Shown: positions 22,700 to 34,051 of the stretch, piece after piece | Layout of the letters: each line of letters opens with the position of its first letter | Numbering within the stretch: position 1 is the stretch's first letter | Assembly (NCBI RefSeq): GCF_014805685.1 | Contig: NC_060911.1 | Location: 15,673,712-15,737,711 of the forward strand | Reading direction: 5' to 3' | Source of the DNA: Silurus meridionalis | Lineage: Eukaryota; Chordata; Actinopteri; Siluriformes; Siluridae | Length of the DNA: 64,000 nt | Notes under the pieces: generated by a model | What the model saw: the letters and a program-made list of their open reading frames with translations, nothing else | What the model was told of the DNA's origin: nothing | Database searches by the model: none | Made by a program: the position numbers and the translations under genes

Positions 22700-22960
22700 T
22701 GTAGCGATGATTTACCCACTATAAATGTACATAGGGCTACATAAAACTGACAGAAGCTGGTTATGACACTGGATTTACACTTGCACAAACAGTAATAAAG
22801 ATTGCCTTCATTAACAACAATGTTAGGTTTATATAACACTTAGCATTAAGGCATTAGCGAGCTGTTCTAGTAGCATTACCCATGTTAGAACTTCATAAGA
22901 GCTGTCCTCAATGCTTTTCTGGTCATTGGGCTAAATGACATAAGTCGACATCCCATTTCC
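22700..22960. repeat. Probable old interspersed repeat (gctacat / tgacac words)
   Basis: Words such as agggctacataaaactgaca, atataacacttag and acttcataagagct parallel those at 23420-23720 and 24890-25070 (agctacatgacacctag, acctacataagcc). A decayed repeat family with three nearby copies is likely. I cannot name it. Confidence 0.4.
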
Positions 22961-22967
22961 CATTTAG

Positions 22968-23325
22968 TCCACATTTGCTTTTATAATGAGCTTCCCTCTT
23001 CTGGGAAGATGCTCCTTTAGATTTTGTGGAGATTTCTTTAAGCCACAAGGGTGTTAGTTAGATGATGTACGGAGGCCTGGGGTGCAGTTGGCATTCAAAT
23101 ATTTCCCAAATGTTTTGCAGAGCTCTGTAGAAGGCTACTCGAGATCTTCCAGTCCAACTCATGTAAAGCATATCTTCATTAAGCTGGCTTTGTGTCATGC
23201 AGAAACAGGTTTGGGTCTCTCAGTTCTCCTCCAATTTTGCATCTCCAGCTTTTTGGTAACAGTTTAGAGAAGAATCTTATTGCTGAAAACATCAAGTGTC
23301 CCAAAAACTCTTGCTTATAGACTGC
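22968..23325 (-). mobile_element. Tc1-like transposon remnant
   Basis: Minus-orientation copy: ataatgagcttccctcttctggg, ttagattttgtggagattt, ggaggcctggggtgcagt, gagctctgtagaag, catgtaaagcatatcttcat, ggctttgtgtcatgcag and aacaggtttgggtctctcag in family order, ending at cccaaaaactcttgcttatag. Confidence 0.85.
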
Positions 23326-23419
23326 GTTTAAATCCTTCCAACAAGCGTCAGTGGACATTGGCTACTTTCATTACGATGAATTTGGAATATACTTCATTCT
23401 CAATTCATAGCAGTGATGT

Positions 23420-23740
23420 CATTTACACTTCATATAGAGCTACATGACACCTAGAAAAGTCCCTCAAGAACTTACTTCAACTGACATCAAGGTTTATTCC
23501 AACACAAACCGCCATAACACTGTAATAAAGCTTAATTAACAGGCATAAAATGATTAATATAAAGGCTAAGTTGATGTAGGATGTGACATTACATTGGAAT
23601 TGTTATAAAATACTTTAATCGTTCTGATTTGACAGTTTCACTCTTTATAGAGCTCCATGACACCTACATAAGCCGTTCATGACACCTGACATGAAGCTGA
23701 ATAAGCATTTATTAGGCTTCCAGCATTCCATTCTGCCTCC
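23420..23740. repeat. Interspersed repeat with tgacacct / gctacat words
   Basis: Two partial units (from about 23430 and 23645) both show atagagct-catgacacct followed by acataag or aaaagtcc and aactgacat or cacctgacat. The same vocabulary occurs at 24.9 kb. Confidence 0.45.
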
Positions 23741-24560
23741 TTAATGCCTTCTTGTATATCTATTTTCCAAGCATTTTATTCATCCATATTTGGTTGTATT
23801 AAGTTTTAGCGAACTCCAGGTCCAACGGAGATGGAGTAAGTGTATAATTAAGATGGGCCCCAGGCTGCAGTGAAGGTAAAGTGTAGCGATAAGCCAGTGA
23901 AAATGTCAGCAGAGATCAAGTTGCCTTTAGGGAGAGACGATGAGCTGTCGACAAAAAGACGAGACCTGAATTTGCAAATGCTCTGGAGTCTGACCCGAGC
24001 TGTGAAAAGGCCAGACGCTTTAAAGAAGGAAGTGCGAATATAAAGCTTGGATTTCTCGTTCTGTTTGTCTGTAAACACGTCATGTTCATGTCACACGTGA
24101 ACTTTATCTGTACTGAAAAGTGCAGAGTGCAGTTGTGTCAGAATTACAAAAAAAGAAAAAGAAAAAAACGGTGAGGGACATTAAACCGAGCTGGGCTCGG
24201 GTTCCCTGAAGACCTCTGCAGGCTGCTCTCAGGAGCTGGCACTAGATGGAGACATTAATCTAAAGACAGGAGCGAAACGAACGAACCGTAAACATCATGA
24301 CGCAGTGTAAATTCTGTGCAGAAACGTATCCAGCACAATTTTTTTCACGAGCGATTGTCTACAAGTCAGAACATTTCTGTCCTTGTTTGTGGTTTGGTGA
24401 GACGTGAGGTGGGTTTGGGGGGTGTGGGGGCAGGAGGAGATCTTCTGCAAAAGGAGATCTTCAAACAAAAATAAACAAGTCTAGTAAAGACATAAACAGT
24501 CTCCTTTACTAGATCAGAAAAATGAAAGTTCATCTGGTCACACGTTCCGATTAACACAGC
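23741..24560. other. Unique sequence, no gene recognised
   Basis: Includes 23790-24060, which has balanced composition and could be conserved non-coding DNA. No exon, RNA gene or repeat could be supported. Confidence 0.35.
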
Positions 24561-24814
24561 CGGCTGGTTTGTTAGGGCTGCGGTTGCTTGGCAACTGGAC
24601 ACTTTCCTCCGGCTCTGCCTCGCTCGGCACGCTTTACACAACTTCTTTTTCTTCCCTTCGTTTTAATCGAATCAAAACAAAGAGAACAAAAGGACAAACG
24701 ATCGACATTCGACATAGTCGACACCATGCAGCTCGTACCGGAGCACGTTTTCTGCTCGTTATATATAATACAGTATCGTTTCCAGAGCAACATGGACAGG
24801 GTTCATTAAAGTAA
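24561..24814. other. Unique sequence, no gene recognised
   Basis: Overlapping short frames on both strands, none with a recognisable product. Confidence 0.35.
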
Positions 24815-24819
24815 TGAGA

Positions 24820-25070
24820 TGTTTATGGAACATTTTATGGTAGGAGTCTCCAGTGTCAGCACTTTGTCCTTCTGGTAGGACACGCCATAAAGCTACATGA
24901 CACGTACATAAGCTTTTTAACTGACTTAAACCTACATGAACATTTTATAAGGCTTCCTCTTACATATCAACTGCTTTGATATTTCCTTGCATGAGGTTGA
25001 CATAACTCTGACATGTTTTACTGTTCACAGGGCCCCTGACCCTTCATAAGCCCTTCATAACCACTATATA
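24820..25070. repeat. Interspersed motif copy 2 of 3, with adjoining repeat
   Basis: tttatggtaggagtctccag followed by tgtcagcactttg matches the motif at 9.0 kb and 53.35 kb. It continues into agctacatgacacgtacata and cttcataagcccttcataac, as at 23.4-23.7 kb. Confidence 0.45.
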
Positions 25071-25189
25071 TACAGTGCCCACAGAAAATCATGACTCTCT
25101 GTGAAAATCTTTAGTCAGATTAAACCCTGGAAAATAATATTAATTCAGTCATAATTGATTAATGAAGGGTTTTTTACTTTCACACTGAA

Positions 25190-25345
25190 ATTCTAGGCAT
25201 CAAGCACCTTGTGCGATTCGCGCTGGATTTTTGCGCACCGTGACCTTTGAGCTGGATCTTTTGGCACACCAAATTATTAAGGTCGGTGCTCCCTGTGACT
25301 GTGCGTGCTGCTTACATCAGGCAACTGGTGCTGTACTTTTAGAGG
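25190..25345. mobile_element. mariner remnant (fragment)
   Basis: caagcaccttgtgcgattcg and taaggtcggtgctccctgtg followed by actgtgcgtgctgc correspond to 30450-30650 (taagcaccttctgtgattta, gaaggtcagtgctccttgtg). No terminus is retained. Confidence 0.55.
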
Positions 25346-25419
25346 AAACTAATTAACAGTGAGTTTTTGAAGAAGGTGAAGTTACTGTTACCACCCCAGT
25401 GTTTCTAATATTTCTTCTC

Positions 25420-25790
25420 GTCTTACAGAAAACCTTTAATTTTTTTAAATTCCGTCCAATCAGAACGCAGAGGTCCATAGCGCTCAGGTGTAAAGCAGGC
25501 TGTAAGTCATAAATTTCGAACACATTTAACATTTACAAATGGAAATCGATTTGCATCCTGGTGCTGAGACCTGCTGCTGTAAATTTTCATTAGGTTCTAC
25601 ACACACCCGAAATGAAGTTTGGTTTAATAAGGCGTTTCTCAGCAGGCTCACCTTCTATTAATTACACGTCCCCCCGGATCGATCGCTCATCGAGCGGTCA
25701 AACAAACCTCAGGCAGCTAGGGGTAGCCAGCAATGTTTTCCACTGGTGATCGAGCAACTGATCAGAAATCCTGCTGTAGATTAAGATTTT
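25420..25790. other. Candidate conserved non-coding element
   Basis: Unique DNA with catttacaaatggaaatcg, atttgcatcctggtgctgag (contains an ATTTGCAT octamer), ttctattaattacacgtc and gatcgatcgctcatcgagcg. The octamer and TAAT cores suggest POU/homeodomain sites, but single motifs are weak evidence. Confidence 0.35.
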
Positions 25791-25959
25791 TCCTGAGGTG
25801 ACTGTGGGGAGAAAAAGAAACCTCTTAGAGACTTGAGCTAATATGTTCTGTGGTAAACACCATCAGATATAATTTCATCCAACCAGAATCTATAGAATAG
25901 ACATCTAAAGGACTTCTCTGGGTGCTGTAGCATGAAATATCCACTTCGCTTGTGCTAGC

Positions 25960-26310
25960 AGACCTGAACCTGTTCCAGCATGACCCACAAAGCCAGCTCC
26001 ATGAAAATCTGCTTTACATGGGTTTAAAGTATGTGGAATATCTTGAGTGGGATCTTTGGGGTAAACTTTCCCACTGACCGCACCCCAGGCTTCCTCACCT
26101 CACCTTCATTAGTTCCTGGTTTTACTAGCACCTTAATTCCTAAACAAATCTTACACAAGTCTCCAGAAAAGCTAGTGGAACATCTTCCCAGAGAAATGGA
26201 GGTATCTATAAGAGCAAATTGAAACTAAATGTGTAATAAGATGCTCAAAAAGAAGCACATGCCAATCTTTTACTCGGGTTTCCACCAACTGTTTGTCTTT
26301 ACATTGAATG
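25960..26310 (+). mobile_element. Tc1-like transposon remnant
   Basis: acctgttccagcatgaccca, ccagctccatgaaaatctgc, gcaccccaggcttcctcacc, tctccagaaaagctagtgga, catcttcccagagaaatgga and gatgctcaaaaagaagcaca in family order. No catalytic motif survives intact. Confidence 0.85.
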
Positions 26311-27175
26311 TCTCCATACAATTACATCATGTGGTTTTTGGAAGCCAGAGAACATGTTCATGCTGGTATTTCTAGCATTATAATTTTACTGGTATGTTCT
26401 GGGAAATGAGTTATTAAAGCAACATGTTGTATAATGAGGAAACTGCACACACTACACTTATATCAGGCTCAGAAATAGTGGTATGGTTCTGTATGAAAGA
26501 CCAATGGAAGCTTTTTATTTATATAAAAGAGATGAATAATTTCAGACAACCTTCGTCCTGAATTATATTTCATATATTTATATGTTTTAGGAATCGGTGC
26601 ATCGCATAAAAGTTACAGGTTTGAAGCACCGATTTGTGCATCAGATACAAGTTGTCATCTGAATCACGTTTTTAACATATTTGCGTCTGGAAAATCGATT
26701 TATTTATAAAAGCTCTACTTTTATTATGTAAAAAGTGACAATAATTTGTGAGTAATATTTTCTATAAAGGTCAATTTCTCGCTCGTTTCTCGAGAGCGTT
26801 CTCTCAGCACCGCCGCTGCTACATGAATATGACTGATCGCAACCCTATGGAGGCCGAGGCGTGTCCTGAGCGGGGCATAGAATACAGATTTACATGGCAG
26901 AGGTAGAGCTGCGTCTTCCTGCACACAGAACAGGAGGAGAACATCTGGTTTTATTTCATCTCTTTTCTTTTGATCTGCACTACAAAAGTGAAAAAGCCGG
27001 GCGTTGGAAGTCGGAAGACACTTCAGTAAACTGATGATTTGCTGTTTGTCTGAACTGAAGAAATAAAAGTGAACTCTTTACACCATACTGAACTGCAGCA
27101 TCGTATCGCATTGAATCGCATTGTGTTAAAATCGAAATGCATCGCATCCGTAGCTGCTTCTTATGTATCTTTTAA
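26311..27175. other. Unique sequence, no gene recognised
   Basis: No feature supported. Locally repeated words near 26590-26660 and 27095-27150 (gcatcgcat, atcgcattg) are too short to call. Confidence 0.35.
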
Positions 27176-27182
27176 TAAATGT

Positions 27183-27202
27183 TATATATATATATATATA
27201 TA
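27183..27202. repeat. (TA)n microsatellite
   Basis: Ten TA units. Confidence 0.9.
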
Positions 27203-27329
27203 AGTATAAGTTTTATTTAAAGTTTTTATAGTAAACTCTCTCATCATACCTGGCACACAATACTGTCATTTGCACCACCATGCACTCCCACACTTTATGT
27301 ACATTACTGGTCTGTATCCCTATTTATTA

Positions 27330-27517
27330 CACACACTGTCTATACTGTCTCATATTGTCTGTATTGTCTTGTATAGTCTGTTTTTGTCTTGTCGTGTCTG
27401 TTTTGTCTTGTATAGGTTTTTATTTATGTCTGTACTTTTGAAAGTAACAAACAGCTGGAACCAAATTCCTTGTGTGTGTCAACACACTTGGCCAATAAAC
27501 CTGATTCTGATTCTGAT

Positions 27518-27521
<4 letters not shown>
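27330..27521 (+). mobile_element. LINE/SINE 3' end with (GATTCT)n tail
   Basis: The ending attccttgtgtgtgtcaaca, cacttggccaataaacctg and three gattct units is a common 3' terminus of fish non-LTR retroelements. Upstream is a run of tattgtcttgtatagtctg words. It flows directly into a long TA array. Confidence 0.6.

Positions 27522-27589
<68 letters not shown>
27522..27589. repeat. (TA)n microsatellite
   Basis: About 34 TA units immediately after a retroelement tail, consistent with growth of a microsatellite from that tail. Confidence 0.95.
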
Positions 27590-27592
<3 letters not shown>

Positions 27593-27774
27593 GGTTCCTC
27601 CAGGACCAAGGTGCTCCATGATACGATACAGAAGACACAAAACTAACTAGGCAATGATTGGTACAGTAGATGTGTGATGGGGCAAAAACAAATGGTTCAT
27701 ATAATACTAAATACTATACATACGTGTGTGAGTTCATTCCCTTTTTATTGACGAGTCTGATAAAAACCCTGTCT

Positions 27775-27960
27775 GCCTTCTCCATCAGTGAACATGTGAT
27801 GACCTCAACAATGATGGCGCTATAATGAAAGGACATTCAGTATTGAGGATGAGGATGGGTTCCGGAATTAATTCTGGTTTCTCTCAAGTTCCTTTTTGGT
27901 TCCTCTCCTTCTTTTGTGTTTTATCTTTATGAAGTCTCAGATAAACGTATATGCACTAAT
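27775..27960 (+). mobile_element. Non-LTR retroposon fragment
   Basis: Carries ggacattcagtattgaggatg then aggatgggttccgg, ctggtttctctcaagttcc and a degraded tail, parallel to the copy at 32.8 kb. Confidence 0.5.
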
Positions 27961-28085
27961 TTATAGATCTAAAATGCATATTCATAATCTATTCATTTTT
28001 AAAAAGCTGCTTTAGTACAATATTTAACTAATACACAGTCTGGCTGTGAGGACCCAGATGCTTCTATACTTTTTCCAGATGGAAG

Positions 28086-28087
<2 letters not shown>

Positions 28088-28121
<34 letters not shown>
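28088..28121. repeat. (GT)n microsatellite
   Basis: About 17 GT units. Confidence 0.95.
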
Positions 28122-28123
<2 letters not shown>

Positions 28124-29360
28124 ATCCACAATACTGGTGGCTTTGCAGATGCAGCATGTGATGTAAATGTCCTTGATGGAGGTAAAAGAGAAGCGAATGC
28201 ACAACCAACCAGTGAAAAAAGACAAATGTGTTGCTGAAAACAGAAAAAGAAAAAGTAAACATTTCATTATATTTGGATAAATCTCATATATAAAGCATAT
28301 CTTGGATGTACTCGTGGTACAGAAAGCACTAATTGGCCATTTTTTCCCCCTGAGAGCTCCAGTATGCAGAGCTTCCTCTACAGGAAGAATTAGATCTTAG
28401 TCACGAGTGGTGTGAGATTAAAGTGCTTGCTGGGAATCAAACCAGCGGCGCTGCTGCACATTTCTCGATTTGATTTGATTTAGATTTTCTTTTTCACAGA
28501 CCCAACACTCTCCGTAATGCATTTCCCATTCTCCAGGCTCGTACGCATTTTGGTTTGTTTTTTTTAAACCAAGAATGCTCAAGGTTTCTTTTTTGTTTCT
28601 TTTCAGGTGAGTCTCAAACTTCAGATATCACTTAATTTATTCTCAGAATTAGGTTTAAAGACTAAGAATCCTCATCATGGGATTAAATATGAGGTTTGTT
28701 TGAAGTCTTATCACTTTTCTACAATCAGGAGTGGAAAGAGAAATATAAATAATTATTCTATTGGGTTAAATGAATATAATTTATTTAATAGTGTAGAGAA
28801 TAAATCATGCCATGATTATAATATTTACTGATTCATGTGAATAAAACTATTAGACTAAAAAACCCTTCTAAACCTCCCTGAGCCCTCCCTCCATCCTAAA
28901 CATTACCTTTTTTATTTGTTGGAAAAAAAGCAGATAAAAAAAAGTCTCTATTTTGAACTTTCTTAAGTTTTTTTCTTTTCCATGACTTTTGTTTATTTAT
29001 GAGATTAAAAATGTTTCCATTTTATTTATTCATTTATATTTTCTTAACTTATTTATTTCATTGTATATTTCCTGAATTTATTTAATTATTTTTCTTTTTC
29101 ATTTTTGGTTGTCTATTGTTTGTTTGCTTGCTTTTTGGGAGATTAAAATAAGTTGATTTATTTGTTTGTTTATTCATTTATTTACATTTTCTACATTCTT
29201 CAATGTATTTATTTAGTTAGTTATTTGAGATTAAAACAGTTTTTCTTTTTTCCATTCTTATATATTTTATTTATCATTGTTATATTGTTTACTTGATTGA
29301 TTGGCAAGAATTATAACCAGTCAAAATCTTCCACTTTGCAAATATATTTAAAGGTTAAAT
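28122..29360. other. Unique and T-rich sequence, no gene recognised
   Basis: 28.1-28.85 kb is unique. From about 28880 to 29290 it is T-rich with loose tttattt and gagattaaaa words, perhaps a decayed (TTTA) repeat with a period near 120 bp (gagattaaaa at about 29001, 29140 and 29228). Confidence 0.4.
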
Positions 29361-29366
29361 ACACAA

Positions 29367-29367
<1 letters not shown>

Positions 29368-29415
<48 letters not shown>
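29368..29415. repeat. (TTA)n microsatellite
   Basis: Sixteen consecutive tta units. Confidence 0.95.
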
Positions 29416-29416
<1 letters not shown>

Positions 29417-29684
29417 ACCAATTGACTTGACTGTGTGTATTTCTGGACAGAAGCTGCAGCTGCTTGGACGTCACCACGGTCAGTGATATCGACTGGTGTC
29501 CTGCAGAGCTACGCTGCACGCTCTGGAATTTCCTCTGGAATCCAGAACACTGCCTCGTGAATAAATCACCGCAGTGACACCAGCAGGTGATGCTCTAAGA
29601 TTTACGATTAATGAACGAGTGTGAATATTTAATAGACTCAACACTGTACTAAATACTAAATACGTGTTTTAACCAAATAGATTG

Positions 29685-29765
29685 TTTCAAATCAAATCAA
29701 ATTTAATTTGTCACACACACATACATACAGGGTACAACATGCAGTGAAATGCAGTTTTGAAAAGG
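29685..29765 (-). mobile_element. SINE/LINE 3' tail
   Basis: aaatcaaatcaaatttaattt, gtcacacacacatacata and acatgcagtgaaatgcag read on the minus strand as a fish retroposon 3' end with a (CAAAT)-type tail. Confidence 0.55.
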
Positions 29766-30149
29766 AAGTGTAGACAGATGTAGACATGTGCCCAGAACTT
29801 TCAGCCATGTTGGATTGAAGTGAGCAAGAACATCTCTAGAATTTCTAGAACACCCTGAATGGAAAAAGTTTGGGACTTCAGTAGCCACTTTTTCAGTAAA
29901 CACTTTAACTTGGTAATGGTGGTTGGATCTGGGGTCTATCTCATGGGTCCTCACCAGACAGGAATACACCCGTCAGTAAGTTCAGGATCTAAATCATGGC
30001 TTTTTCAGTAGGGGTAATACACAGGGGGTGGGGAAGTGGTGGTGGGCAGTGGGGGTGCATGAGATTGGAATAAAAGAGAGAATGGAGAAGTTCAGGAATT
30101 CACTGATGATGATGTTTGTTTAAAGGAACATTGGGTGTAATAAACTTAG

Positions 30150-30366
30150 TTGGAAAACGTTCAGGACAGCATTGGATCCTTTTTTCTTGTGGTTGGTCTA
30201 CAACATGGACATTGGATAGAAATAAAGCACGGAGTTTTTCCTTGCCACAGTTGCCATGGCTGCTCATCAGGGATAAATGCACCCAATTCACCTTGACTGT
30301 TGATTTCTGTAAAGCTGTTTTGAGACAATGTCTGTTGTGAAAAGCGCTATACAAATAAACTTGACT
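30150..30366 (+). mobile_element. Non-LTR retroposon 3' end
   Basis: Shows gagtttttccttgccacagt, ctgctcatcagggataaat, gtaaagctgttttgagacaa and gcgctatacaaataaacttg, a 3' end common across fish genomes and also present at 32.9 kb. Confidence 0.7.
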
Positions 30367-30710
30367 TGTCTACGATTCCACACGATCGCCTCCAAAACAG
30401 TCCCCTTGCACAGCAATACAGTGCCCCCAGCATTCCTGACACTCCTGGTGTTAAGCACCTTCTGTGATTTACACCAGATCTCCATGATTGTGTCAAAATG
30501 GCAAACCAGATTTTCATCTTTGGGAAGAGGGTACAGTAGAGTGAGTGCGTAATGAAATCGTGTTGTTTCGCGTGTGAAGAGAGCTCGGTGACGGTCACCT
30601 CGCACACTAACTTATGAAGGTCAGTGCTCCTTGTGACTGTGCATGCAGCCTTGTGCTGCCATCTGTTGGTGTGTTACAAAACTATCCTCAAAACATTCTG
30701 ATACAACCTC
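30366..30710 (-). mobile_element. mariner deletion derivative
   Basis: The minus strand encodes NAGGTVLLCKGTVLEAIVW, a decayed version of the mariner C-terminus (cf. the GDYFEG-type block). The right end carries aaacattctgataca then acctc, which complements the family terminus gaggt-gtatcaaaaagttt. The left end abuts a LINE tail directly. About 345 bp remains, with no catalytic residue. Confidence 0.7.
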
Positions 30711-30894
30711 ACAAATTTTTGTGAGCATTTAAAAGGTTTAATGTGTAAATCAAGAAGGATCCAGAGGTTCAAACGGACCTTTTATCCTGCAGAATGCACC
30801 ATGAGCTTGCCGGCTTACTGCAGCCTGCTCCCCAGCACCGATCCCCAAACTACTCGTCAGGGGCAAAAATAAATAAATAAATAAATAGGCGGGT

Positions 30895-31095
30895 TTCTGC
30901 ATCGGGGACGCATAAATTTTATTGCGCCGCGATGTTAGCGTGTCTTGCGAGACCCCCACAGCAATTACTATCAAAAGCACTGTTTTATGTTGCTGCAGTC
31001 CACTTCCCCAGAGCGTCAGGCATGCCGCTTCTCATCACCGCAGCAATAAATCAATTTTCATCTCCACGCCACCGATGCCATTTTACCAGTCTCTC
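30895..31095. other. Candidate conserved non-coding element
   Basis: Unique, GC-balanced DNA with acgcataaattttattgcgc, cagcaattactatcaaaagc and cgcagcaataaatcaatttt. No repeat or exon is apparent. Inference only. Confidence 0.3.
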
Positions 31096-31640
31096 ATCTC
31101 GCTCTCTCTCTGATCCCCACCCCCCAGCTCCCCTCCAAACCCTCCCACCAGGACACACTCATCCTCCGAACGGACTTCAACTCCTTTTGTGCAACAGACA
31201 CACTCCGTGCCTGGCATACACACTCTGTAACACACACATCAATTACTGCATCTTTATTATTATATAAAAAAAAACTTCTACACACCTCAGCATCAACTGC
31301 AACATCAAATCTCTGAAATGAGCTGCTCGCCTGAACCGACTGATGCAATTTCAGGCCTTGTGTGAAACAATCAAAACTAAGTTAGGTGTAATAGGCAGGT
31401 TATTATACATCATAGTCACGTACACACACACACACATTTTTCTGCTCTTGCTTTAGCACTACCATGATGAATTGTACCATGACTGTAGCAGATCTGCCAA
31501 CAAGTTCTCTTTCGTTTGCAACCGCAGTATTCATAAGCTCACATAAAGCGTTCATAAGCAAATATCACTCTATACAAACAAGGAGCAATATTATACATTT
31601 TTAATATTAAAAGCAAAAAAGTTGTTTTTCTCGTATTTAA
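31096..31640. other. Unique sequence, no gene recognised
   Basis: No feature supported. A short CA run sits at 31424-31436. Confidence 0.35.
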
Positions 31641-31643
31641 TGT

Positions 31644-31863
31644 TTGTACACCAATCAGATGTGACATTAAAACATTATAACATTGAGTGGTGAAGTGAAG
31701 AACACTGATCTTCATGGAGCGAAGGCTGGTCCGTGTGGTCCGGTCCAACAGCCTGCTGAAGAAGTTCATGCTGTTGATGATTGATGGGTCACGACTGTTT
31801 TGGCAGCAAAAGGGGACCAACACAATATCAGGCAGGGGGTCATAATGTTATGGCTGATCAGAG
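31644..31863. mobile_element. Internally deleted Tc1/mariner-type transposon
   Basis: The right end has gcaaaaggggaccaacacaa and ggtcataatgttatggctga, a distinctive terminus of a fish Tc1-like family. The left end (gtacaccaatcag, attaaaacattataac) is its diverged inverted copy. Only about 220 bp remains of an element that is over 1 kb when complete. Confidence 0.7.
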
Positions 31864-32500
31864 TTCTCCCACAGAGTCCAACAATACCCAAATCTGACCA
31901 ATGTTTATTATAATGTTAATATTGCAATCCAATCTAATATTGAATCCCTGCCTGGAAGATCATGGAGGCCTTTTCCCATTAAATAAATGGAGCCTTTTAT
32001 GCAAATGATGAATAATATGATACAAACTCAAACTGCGTATTCAGAGACGGCAGATAATGGAGTAGAACATGGTGCAGGGTGAGTCAGGACCAGGTTAATG
32101 TAATGAGTGAGTGAAGATTTTGTGCTGAAGTGGACATGTGTGGGACTCCCAATTTCCTGTCCCTCTCTTGTTGGGTTTGGAAAGTGTGTAGTGATCCATA
32201 TGAACTTCTTGGAGTGAAGCCAAAATGTTGGATGAAGCTGCTGATGGTCGATCAGTTTTTTCCATCCGGAATGTTCGAGTCCCACAAACCCCAATACCAG
32301 CAATTAGATGAGTAGAAAATGTATTAGAAGGATTCTAATTTTGAGGCCAAAAACTCTGAAATCCTTCATACTTCCTTTTCATTCTCAAAACATGTAAAGA
32401 ATAAAGTCAGTGAGTTCACAGACTCTTCTATTAGGTTTGAATATTTCATTTCAATCCTCCACGCATAATGCTTGAGTTATGAGTTAAACATAATCCTGAG
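31864..32500. other. Unique sequence, no gene recognised
   Basis: No feature supported. Confidence 0.35.
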
Positions 32501-32504
32501 GTTC

Positions 32505-33020
32505 CAGTGACCACTGTTCCTGCCCCTCTTCCTCTTGTGGATCTTTCCACGTCACCCTGGTCTGCCTCTGGATGATGTTCTCTTCAACTGAAGGCGACTC
32601 TGTGCAGCTGGGGATGTTTCTCATCAACGCCTTGGGTGGTTCCATGAAATTCCGTAGTAAGAACAGGAGCTCTTGAGGATTTGGACTGTAGTTAATATCA
32701 ACAGTCTGCTACACTGACTCAGGAATACAGTTTGCTCTGATCTCCATCACTGCACCTCAGCATCTTATATCTGTAATAAATGGACATTCGGTGGCACTCA
32801 GATGAGGATGAGGTTTCCTCTTGAGTCTGGTTCCTCTCAAGGTTTCTTCCTTCTGCATCTCGGGGAGTTTTTCCTTGCCAGTTTGTCCTTGGGACAAACG
32901 TACACTTATAAAGAACATATTCATTTTATCTCCACATTATCTGTGTAAAGCTGCTCTGAGACGATATGTTTATTATTAAAAGCTCAATACAAATAAAAAT
33001 GAATTAAATTGAATTAATGT
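32505..33020 (+). mobile_element. Non-LTR retroposon, best copy in window
   Basis: In order: cctctggatgatgttctctt, tgatctccatcactgcacct, ggacattcggtggcactcag then atgaggatgaggtttcc, ggttcctctcaaggtttctt, gagtttttccttgccagttt, gtaaagctgctctgagacga and a tail of caatacaaataaaaatgaat plus gaattaa repeats. This is the reference for the fragments at 8.2, 8.65, 27.8 and 30.2 kb. No coding frame is present, so it is a SINE or a 3' LINE fragment. Confidence 0.7.
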
Positions 33021-33870
33021 GAAGGCTTGTGAAGGCCATGTGTTCTGAATATTCTCTATAATCTCCTGTGAACACACTCATTACATGTTGTAATGATTTC
33101 ATTCGCACTTTTCTTGCCTCAGTAATTCCATTCATGGAGCTTCGTCCACCTTTGCATGTAGTGCTTTTGTTCTGTTTCTTCTTTTATACTTCCTTTTCTT
33201 TCTCTACATGCTGAGCTGTCCAACTGCGTAAGTTCGTTCCTGCATGCTTCTTATCTTCAGATCATCTCCAGCTGAACACATCATTTCATCAAAACAGAAA
33301 TAAAGAAAAAAAAAACCTTGATGAGATTTCAGCTTTCGGTCCTTTTTCTCTCCCAGCAAGAGGTAGATTTTTTAACGCCTCTTTCTTTAGCAAACACACT
33401 CTCTTACAGTAGATCTTTTTTTTTTATATGAAAATGATCACAAGCGATGCCAGAACCAGAGTTTACCAATGCAGAAAGAGTTACAGCCCAAAGGTTATGA
33501 GGAATTTAAAAAGGTGGAGCATCTCACAATCTATGATCTGAGAGAAAACCCAGCTATTAAAGCCACCACAAGACCTAGTATAGCTAAAGATTCCAAAAAT
33601 ATATATATTGTTTACTATTTATACTGCTCTAACTGAGCCTAAATTTTAATATGAGTCCAACAAGTCAATCAGGTAGATGAAATATGATCTCTTTCTTTCC
33701 AAAAGTAACCTGAGCTCACGAATCCAGTCTATCCAGCACTAATACAACCTCAACATTTCAACATGTTTATTCATATTGTACTTGTTTTCCAGCTTCTGCA
33801 CATTTTACACTGTCAAAGAGTTTATATTTATTTTGCTGTACATTTATGTGCTTTTATATTACATGAGGTA
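33021..33870. other. Unique sequence, no gene recognised
   Basis: No feature supported. Short oligo-A and oligo-T runs at 33307-33316 and 33417-33424. Confidence 0.35.
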
Positions 33871-33879
33871 CGTATATTC

Positions 33880-33994
33880 ACATATTTATCTGCACTTGTC
33901 ATTAAGTACAATTGCTAATATTTGTACTTGTGGTAGACGCTAAACTGCATTTCGTTGCTGTTTACATGTAGAATGCGATGATAGTAAAGTTCTA

Positions 33995-34051
<57 letters not shown>
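33880..34051 (+). mobile_element. SINE/LINE 3' end with (CTGT)n tail
   Basis: The stretch with gctaaactgcatttcgttgc followed by atagtaaagttctat leads directly into about 14 units of ctgt (33995-34051). A retroposon tail seeding a tetranucleotide array is typical. Confidence 0.65.
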
